A stretch of 35,929 nucleotides of DNA from Chloroflexota bacterium (GTDB lineage Bacteria > Chloroflexota > Limnocylindria > Limnocylindrales > CSP1-4): assembly GCA_016191345.1 (NCBI GenBank), contig JACPOU010000046.1, positions 1 through 35,929 on the forward strand, in the 5' to 3' direction. The notes beneath the pieces are model-generated. The model was not told where the DNA came from. It worked only from the letters and a program-made list of their open reading frames with translations, and ran no database searches. Shown here piece after piece: positions 24,882 to 30,469 of the stretch. The position numbers were made by a program, and so were the translations under genes. Within the stretch, counting starts at the first letter, position 1. Every line of letters begins with the position of its first letter.

Positions 24882-25047
24882 GCTCGTGACGAACCTCCGC
24901 CTGGCGTCGATCCGCCGGTTCCCGTGGGCGGCTCGTGACGAACCTCCACCTGGCGTCGATCCGCCGGTTCCCGTGGGCGGCTCGTGACGAACCTCCGCCT
25001 GGCGTCGATCCGCCGGTTCCCGTGGGCGGCTCGTGACGAACCTCCGC
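24882..25047. repeat. 49-bp tandem repeat array
   Basis: GCTCGTGACGAACCTCC starts units at 24882, 24931, 24980 and 25029 (the last is partial), an exact 49-bp period with only a few substitutions. The period is not a multiple of three, so it is not a protein repeat. A reversed piece (TCACGAGC) follows shortly after the array. There are no unique spacers. Between the two arrays (24777-24881) and after this one (25048-25160) nothing recognisable was seen. Confidence 0.88.
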
Positions 25048-25163
25048 ATCGCGTCGACTCACGAGCGCTTCGGCCCCGCACGCGGCGCGTTCAACTCGAC
25101 ATCGTCACGCCGGCGCCGCGTGCGCCGTCGGAGCCGCGACGCAGCCGGGGACAGACCCCCTGC

Positions 25164-25169
25164 TACACT
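25164..25169 (+). promoter_or_regulatory. -10 box upstream of the zinc-ribbon gene at 25237
   Basis: TACACT predicts a start near 25175, at the base of the hairpin described at 25174-25208, leaving a ~60-nt leader. Confidence 0.45.
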
Positions 25170-25173
25170 GCCC

Positions 25174-25208
25174 GGCGATCAGCGCGGAACGCGTTCCCGG
25201 TGATCGCC
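25174..25208 (+). other. Stem-loop at the start of a 5' leader
   Basis: GGCGATCA (25174-25181) pairs perfectly with TGATCGCC (25201-25208). Between them GGAACGCGTTCC (25186-25197) is itself a perfect palindrome. The two stems are separated by a small internal loop (GCGC / CGG). The structure would form exactly at the predicted 5' end of the mRNA. It could protect the transcript or regulate translation. It matches no riboswitch that I recognise. Confidence 0.5.
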
Positions 25209-25236
25209 TGAGCTCACGGAGGCGACGAACCGGCGC

Positions 25237-25893
25237 ATGGATCAGATCCTCGGGACGATCGGCGACGCGATCGGGTCCGTTTTCAACAACCCGGTCATCC
25301 AGTTCGGCTTGCAGCTCTTCACCATCTACTGGGTGGTCCTCTGGCTTGCCGCGTCCTACTGGGCGTTCCGTGACATGCAGCTCCGGACCGAGAACCCGAT
25401 CGTCCCGTACCTCGCCGCCGCGTTCATCATTGTCTTCACGCCGGTGCTCTTCCCGCTCGCGATCTTCGCCTACCGGATCGTCCGGCCCCAGGAGCGGATC
25501 GGGGAGATCTACGAGCGGAACCTGGCCGAAGAGGCGATGCTCGCCGAGATCGAAGCGATCCGCCATTGCCCATCCTGCGATCGGCGCGTCGATTCCGAGT
25601 GGATCATCTGCCCGACCTGCCGGACGCGGCTCAACCGCGTCTGCCCGAACTGCGCCAAGCTCGTCGGCCTCGACTGGTCCCTGTGCGCCTGGTGCGGCAA
25701 GGATTTCGAGCGGCGTGACGTCGCGGCAACCGGTGCCCCGGTCGTCACCGCTCCGGCGCGTGAGGCCCTCCCCGAGCCGGCCCCCGGCCGGCAGGTTCCG
25801 ACCGGCGCCCGGACGTCGATCCGATCCACGACCCAGCCCGGCGGCGCCCGGCCGGCCGCTGCTCGAGCCGCGGACCCGCTGATCGAATCTTGA
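25237..25893 (+). CDS. Membrane-anchored double zinc-ribbon protein
   Basis: This 218-residue protein has two hydrophobic segments (VIQFGLQLFTIYWVVLWLAASYW at ~20-42, shortened here as FTIYWVVLWLAASYW, and YLAAAFIIVFTPVLFPLAIFAY at ~60-80). A short helix and two zinc ribbons follow: CPSC...CPTC around 110-130 and CPNC...CAWC around 138-158. The tail is Pro/Ala-rich. It is probably an inner-membrane protein with cytosolic ribbons. The function is unknown. The start is ATG, with GGAGG rather far upstream (14 nt). The stop overlaps the next start as TTGA, coupling it to the CPBP protease. Confidence 0.78.
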   Translation: MDQILGTIGDAIGSVFNNPVIQFGLQLFTIYWVVLWLAASYWAFRDMQLRTENPIVPYLAAAFIIVFTPVLFPLAIFAYRIVRPQERIGEIYERNLAEEAMLAEIEAIRHCPSCDRRVDSEWIICPTCRTRLNRVCPNCAKLVGLDWSLCAWCGKDFERRDVAATGAPVVTAPAREALPEPAPGRQVPTGARTSIRSTTQPGGARPAAARAADPLIES

Positions 25894-27056
25894 CGGGCTC
25901 GCCGCCGCCTCCGGGCGGGGACGACGCCGAGCCGCCGCCACCCGCGGCCGCGCCGTCGCCGCCGCCGCCGCCCGCCGAGCCACTGTCACCCGCCGAGTCG
26001 CCGCCACCCGCGGCCGCGCCGTCGCCGCCGCCGCCCGCCGAGCCACTGTCACCCGCCGAGCCGCCGCCCGCCGAGCCGCCGCCACCCGAGGCCGCGCCGT
26101 CGCCGCCCGCTGCGAGAGGCCTGTTTCGCTTCTCGGTCGAAGGCCGCAACGCCCCGGGTCTGTTCGTCGGCGGCTGGCTCGCGACGCTCGTCGGGGGTTC
26201 GTCCGCGGTCATCGGCCTCATGGCCGGCCAGACCCTCGCCGGGGTCATCCTCTTCGTCGCCGGGCTGGCGGTCCTCTTCGTCGGGCTGCTCTTCCTGGCC
26301 GGCGCCCAGGCGATCGAGCGGCGTGCCGCCGGCCTCGCCTACGCGGGACCGTCCCCGATCCTCGTCTTCATCGCCACGTTTGTCGCGATCTACCTGACGG
26401 TCGTCGCCGTCGCGACGCCGCTCAGCCTCGCCGGCGTGACGATCTCCGGGGCCGGGCTGGCCCTGTTCGGCGTCGCCCTCCAGGCCCTCGCGGTCTACAT
26501 CGTCCTGCGGGTCCTGGTCGTCGGGCCGGGGGGCCTCACGTGGCGGGAGATGGGCCTGGTCCCGGGGCGCGCCGCCGCCATCCGCGATCTCCTCTGGGGC
26601 GCCGTGTTCGCGGCCCCGGTCGTCGTCGTGACGGGCATCGGGGTCGCGGTCCTCGTGAACCTCATCGGGCAGACACCGGAGAGCCCGCTGCCGCCGACCG
26701 GCACGTCCACCGGCCTCGTCATCAACCTCATTGCCGGCGCGGTGATCGCCCCCATCTCCGAGGAGCTCCTCTTCCGTGGCTTCGCCACGACGGCCTGGGC
26801 GCGGATGATCCGACCCGTCGGGGCGATCGTCCGGACCTCGCTCCTCTTCGCCCTCGCCCACGCGATCGACCAGCAGGCGGCCACCTTCGCCGCGGGCGCC
26901 TCCCTGGCCCTGGTCGCGTCCGCCGCGCGCCTGCCGGTGGCGTTCGCCCTGGGCTGGGTGTTCATCCGGCGGCGCTCGCTGTGGGCCGCCATCGGGCTCC
27001 ATGCGACCTTCAACGCGATCCTGATCGTTGCCGCCGAGATGGCCGTCCGGGCCTGA
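25890..27056 (+). CDS. CPBP family intramembrane protease (CAAX-like)
   Basis: This 388-residue protein is a glutamic intramembrane protease of the CPBP/Abi family (Rce1-like). All three catalytic motifs are present: E291-E292xxxR296 in EELLFRGF, H324 in FALAHA, and H371xxxN375 in HATFN. About eight hydrophobic segments surround them. The first ~75 residues are a Pro/Ala/Glu repeat region encoded by a ~63-bp tandem repeat (25930-26108), unusual for the family. The start is a TTG overlapping the stop of the zinc-ribbon gene. Substrates are unknown; relatives process prenylated proteins or bacteriocin-related peptides. Confidence 0.88.
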   Translation: MTGSPPPPGGDDAEPPPPAAAPSPPPPPAEPLSPAESPPPAAAPSPPPPAEPLSPAEPPPAEPPPPEAAPSPPAARGLFRFSVEGRNAPGLFVGGWLATLVGGSSAVIGLMAGQTLAGVILFVAGLAVLFVGLLFLAGAQAIERRAAGLAYAGPSPILVFIATFVAIYLTVVAVATPLSLAGVTISGAGLALFGVALQALAVYIVLRVLVVGPGGLTWREMGLVPGRAAAIRDLLWGAVFAAPVVVVTGIGVAVLVNLIGQTPESPLPPTGTSTGLVINLIAGAVIAPISEELLFRGFATTAWARMIRPVGAIVRTSLLFALAHAIDQQAATFAAGASLALVASAARLPVAFALGWVFIRRRSLWAAIGLHATFNAILIVAAEMAVRA

Positions 27057-27146
27057 GCGGGCGCGCCTCGCTCGGACGGGCGCCGCGCTGTTGCGCCAGC
27101 CACGCCCGCTCGGCATCGCGGCTGGTGAGCCGCAGTGCAGCCTCGA

Positions 27147-27178
27147 TTGACCGCCCGGTGAGCCCTCCCCGATAGGCT
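27147..27178 (+). promoter_or_regulatory. Possible radC promoter
   Basis: TTGACC (27147-27152) and TAGGCT (27173-27178) are separated by 20 nt, longer than ideal. An ATG at 27184 lies five nt after the -10 box and opens the same frame as radC, so a leaderless extended form is possible. Confidence 0.35.
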
Positions 27179-27306
27179 CCGCCATGTCCTCGGGTCCGGA
27201 TGGCGGGGGGAATCGGCGGGCTTCCGTCGTCCGGGCCCCGGGGACGCCTCCCACCGCCAGGGACGCCACGGACGCCACACACGCCGGACGCCACGGAGGC
27301 CAAGCG

Positions 27307-28068
27307 ATGGGATCGATCGGCGAGCACTCGAGCGCGATCGTCCCGTTTCCAGCGGGCCGCGCGATCCGCGAGCTGCCCGCGGCGGAGCGGCCCCGCGAGC
27401 GGCTGGAGCTGCGCGGGGCGAGCGGGCTCAGCTCGGCCGAGCTGGTCGGCCTCCTCTGGGGCTCGGGGAGCCGGGGCCGCTCCGCCGTGGACCTCGCCGA
27501 GGAGGCGATTGCCCGCTTTGACGGCCTGACCGGGCTCGCCCGGGCGTCAGGGCTTGAGCTCGAGGCGATCCCCGGCGTGGGGTCGGCCAAGGCGGCCCAG
27601 CTCCAGGCCGCGTTCGAGCTCGGCAGGCGCCTCCTCGCCGACTGGCCCGCGGCGCGCTGGACGGTCCGGTCGCCGCGCGACGTCGCCGACCGGCTCGTCC
27701 TCCAGATGGGCCGCCTCGAGCGGGAGGAGCTGCGGGTCGTGGTGCTCAACACGAAGAACGTGGTCCTCCGCGTCGCGCTCGCCTACCAGGGCAACGTGAG
27801 CGCCTCGCTCGTCCGGGTGGGGGAGCTGTTCCGCGACGCGGTCCGGCTCACGGCCTCGGGCGTGATCCTCGTCCACAATCATCCGAGCGGCGACCCCACG
27901 CCGTCCCCGGACGATCTCCACCTCACCGCCGAGGCCCTGGCCGCGGGGAGGCTCCTCGACATCGCCGTCCTCGACCACCTCGTGATCGGCCACGACGCGT
28001 ATGTCTCGATGCGGGACCGCGGGATCGCCTTCGACCGGCCGGGGCTGCCACCGGACGCCGCGGCCTGA
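27307..28068 (+). CDS. radC: RadC/JAB-domain (MPN+) protein
   Basis: This 253-residue protein has the RadC layout: an N-terminal helix-hairpin-helix region (IRELPAAERPRERLELRGASGLSSAEL, shortened here as ELPAAERPRERLELRG, then AIPGVGSAKAAQLQA), then the JAB metalloprotease-like domain with the zinc motif HNHPSGDP (H190, H192) and a downstream Asp. Despite its name, a DNA-repair role is not established for the family. ATG at 27307 is chosen because GGAGG lies seven nt upstream and the length fits. The upstream ATG at 27184 would add 41 low-complexity residues with lower third-position GC (about 78%). It sits just before mreB, a common arrangement in bacteria. Confidence 0.88.
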   Translation: MGSIGEHSSAIVPFPAGRAIRELPAAERPRERLELRGASGLSSAELVGLLWGSGSRGRSAVDLAEEAIARFDGLTGLARASGLELEAIPGVGSAKAAQLQAAFELGRRLLADWPAARWTVRSPRDVADRLVLQMGRLEREELRVVVLNTKNVVLRVALAYQGNVSASLVRVGELFRDAVRLTASGVILVHNHPSGDPTPSPDDLHLTAEALAAGRLLDIAVLDHLVIGHDAYVSMRDRGIAFDRPGLPPDAAA

Positions 28069-28139
28069 CGATGCCCCTGGCGCGGCCGCCGCGCCGGCGG
28101 GCCCAGCCGGCCCGCGCCGGACGCTCCGGGATCGACGGG

Positions 28140-28145
28140 TATACT
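28140..28145 (+). promoter_or_regulatory. -10 box upstream of mreB
   Basis: TATACT lies 68 nt before the mreB ATG. No convincing -35 box was found. Transcription from here would give mreBC its own message separate from radC. Confidence 0.45.
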
Positions 28146-28213
28146 GCGCAGGCTCCATCGGGCGCTGACTCCGACCCTGCCCAGAGCCCACCCGCAGAGG
28201 ACCCCTTCCCGGC

Positions 28214-29266
28214 ATGCTCGACCGCATCCTCGGCATCTTCTCCCGCGACATCGGCATCGACCTCGGGACCGCGAACACGCTGGTCCACGTCCGCGACCGC
28301 GGGATCGTGATCAGCGAGCCGTCCGTCGTGGCGATCGAGGCCCGGACGAAGCGGGTCCTCGCGGTCGGCGCCGAGGCGAAGCGGATGGTCGGCCGGACAC
28401 CGGCCAACATCATCGCCGTCCGGCCGCTCCGCGACGGGGTCATCAGCGACTTCGACGTGACCGAGCAGATGATCAAGTACTTCGTGGACAAGGTCCACGA
28501 TCGGATCGGGCTCATCGCCCGGCCGCGGATGCTCATCGGCATCCCGTCCGGCGTCACCGAGGTCGAGAAGCGGGCCGTCAAGGACGCCGCCCTCAACGCC
28601 GGCGCCCGCTGGGCGCGCCTCATCGAGGAGCCGATGGCCGCCGCGATCGGGGCCGGGCTGCCGGTCAGCGAGCCGTCGGGCAGCCTCATCGTCGACATCG
28701 GCGGCGGCACGACCGAGGTCGCGGTCATCAGCCTCGGCGGCATCGTCGTCAGCCGGAGCATCCGGATCGGCGGCGACGAGATGGACATCGACATCGTCAA
28801 CTTCGCCCGTCGCGAGTACAACCTCTTCCTCGGCGAGCGGACCGCGGAGGACATCAAGATCGCGATCGGCTCGGCGTACCCGGGCGAGTGGGACAGCCAG
28901 CGGATCAACCTTCGCGGCCGGGACCTGCTGACGGGCCTGCCGCGGAGCGTCGAGGTCGGCGCGGACCAGATCCGCGAGGCGATCGAGCCGTCGGTCATCC
29001 AGATCGTGGACACGATCCGGGACACGATCGAGGAGACGCCCCCGGAGCTCGTGGCCGACATCATGGACCATGGCATCGTCCTCGCCGGTGGCGGCGCCCT
29101 CCTTTCCGGCCTGGACCGCCGCGTGGCCGAGGCGACCCAGATGCCCGTCCACGTCGCCGACGATCCGCTGACCTGCGTCGCCCGCGGGACCGGCATGGTC
29201 CTCCAGGAGATGGATCGCATGGAGCGGGTGCTCGTCACCGAGACCTACGCCCGCCCGCCGCGCTGA
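28214..29266 (+). CDS. mreB: Rod shape-determining actin homologue MreB
   Basis: This 350-residue bacterial actin polymerises under the inner membrane and guides wall synthesis. Phosphate-binding motifs are clear: DIGIDLGTANTLVHV near the N-terminus, LIVDIGGGTTEVAVISLGG near 157-175, and HGIVLAGGGALLSGL near 287-301. An amphipathic N-terminus (MLDRILGIFS) precedes the first strand, as expected for membrane attachment. The length is normal. mreC follows after 43 nt, giving a short operon. Confidence 0.96.
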   Translation: MLDRILGIFSRDIGIDLGTANTLVHVRDRGIVISEPSVVAIEARTKRVLAVGAEAKRMVGRTPANIIAVRPLRDGVISDFDVTEQMIKYFVDKVHDRIGLIARPRMLIGIPSGVTEVEKRAVKDAALNAGARWARLIEEPMAAAIGAGLPVSEPSGSLIVDIGGGTTEVAVISLGGIVVSRSIRIGGDEMDIDIVNFARREYNLFLGERTAEDIKIAIGSAYPGEWDSQRINLRGRDLLTGLPRSVEVGADQIREAIEPSVIQIVDTIRDTIEETPPELVADIMDHGIVLAGGGALLSGLDRRVAEATQMPVHVADDPLTCVARGTGMVLQEMDRMERVLVTETYARPPR

Positions 29267-29309
29267 CGATCCGGCGGGTCCCGGCTTCGCACCCCTCGCA
29301 GGACGAACG

Positions 29310-30281
29310 ATGAGCGCCGTCTTCAGCAACCGCCTCGCGCGCCGCCGGGCGATCACGTACGTCTCCCTGCTCGCGGTCTCGCTCGTCCTGATGGCCCTCT
29401 CCGCGAACCCGTTCGTCGTGGACCTCCAGCGCGGCATCGGCTTCGCGTTCCGCCCGATCCAGGGCGCCATCGACGGGTTCGGCCGGAACATCCGCTCGAT
29501 CACGACCGCGATCGCCGAGATCGACCAGCTCCGGACCGAGAACGAGGCCCTCCGGATCGAGAACGATCGGATCCGGATCGAGAACCAGCGGGCTGCGGAG
29601 ATCGGCCGCGAGAACGAGGTCCTGACGGCCCTCCTCCAGCTCCGCAGCGGCCTGAACTACGAAACTGTCGCCGCCGCGGTCATCGCCCGCGAATCGTCCG
29701 AGGTCCAGCAGCGGATCGTCCTCGATCGCGGGACAGCCCAGGGGATCGCCGTGGGCGACGTCGTCATCGCCGCCGGCGGCGCGCTGGTCGGACGCGTCGT
29801 GGACGTCACGGGCGCATCGGCCACGGTCCAGCTCATCAGCGATTCAGCCTCGACCGTCATCGGCCAGCTCGTCAGCACCGCCGACACGGGCAAGGTCGTG
29901 GGCCAGCTGCCCGGCAGCCTGACCATGGGCGACATCAACGCCGCCGTGAACGTCGTCCTCGGCGAGGAGGTCGTGACCGCCGGCATCGAGCTCGGCGGCG
30001 GCATCCGCTCACCGTACCCGAAGGGCCTCCTCATCGGCCAGGTCATCGACGTCCGGCGCGACGCGAACGAGATCGTCCAGACCGCGTTCCTGGAGCCCGC
30101 GGCGCCCTTGGACCGCCTGGAATACGTCCTCGTGATCCTCGATTACGAGGGTGGCCTGCCCCCTCCGGAGCAGCAGCCGACGGGCTGCCAGCCCGGCGAC
30201 AGCGGGACGCTGCCGGACTCCGAGCAGCCCTGCATCGAGGCGACGCCGACCCCCGGCCCGACCGTCGCGCCCGCTCCCTGA
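29310..30281 (+). CDS. mreC: Rod shape-determining protein MreC
   Basis: This 323-residue protein spans the inner membrane once (~14-32, ITYVSLLAVSLVLMALSAN). A coiled coil follows at ~64-108 (EIDQLRTENEALRIEN...), then the double beta-barrel domain (GTAQGIAVGDVVIAAGGALVGRV ..., shortened here as GIAVGDVVIAAGGALVGRV). It links MreB to the periplasmic wall-synthesis machinery. The C-terminal ~45 residues are a Pro-rich tail with two cysteines (TGCQPGDS, QPCIEATP), beyond the normal family end. No mreD, pbp2 or rodA follows; the next gene encodes a secreted protein. Confidence 0.93.
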   Translation: MSAVFSNRLARRRAITYVSLLAVSLVLMALSANPFVVDLQRGIGFAFRPIQGAIDGFGRNIRSITTAIAEIDQLRTENEALRIENDRIRIENQRAAEIGRENEVLTALLQLRSGLNYETVAAAVIARESSEVQQRIVLDRGTAQGIAVGDVVIAAGGALVGRVVDVTGASATVQLISDSASTVIGQLVSTADTGKVVGQLPGSLTMGDINAAVNVVLGEEVVTAGIELGGGIRSPYPKGLLIGQVIDVRRDANEIVQTAFLEPAAPLDRLEYVLVILDYEGGLPPPEQQPTGCQPGDSGTLPDSEQPCIEATPTPGPTVAPAP

Positions 30282-30285
30282 CGGC

Positions 30286-30311
30286 GCGGGGGTGGCGCAC
30301 GGGCGCCCCGC
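30286..30311 (+). terminator. Hairpin after mreC
   Basis: GCGGGG (30286-30291) can pair with CCCCGC (30306-30311), or alternatively GGCGC with GCGCC inside it. The structure starts five nt after the mreC stop. There is no T-run, so intrinsic termination is uncertain, but the position fits the end of the mreBC message. Confidence 0.35.
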
Positions 30312-30469
30312 ACCGCTCGACCCCCCATCCGCCCCGACCGCACCGGACCCCACGGGTCGTCCCGACCATGGGGCCATGGCCGCCGGTACCCATGCTCCAT
30401 TGAGCTGCTCCACCTCCGCCCCGAGGCTTGGAAGGCAATCAATCCCAGTCGGTCCAGACCCGGACCCGG

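Noticed and set aside
24882..25047. Regular repeats that could be a CRISPR array
   Set aside because: The 49-bp units are contiguous with no unique spacers, and no cas genes are present.
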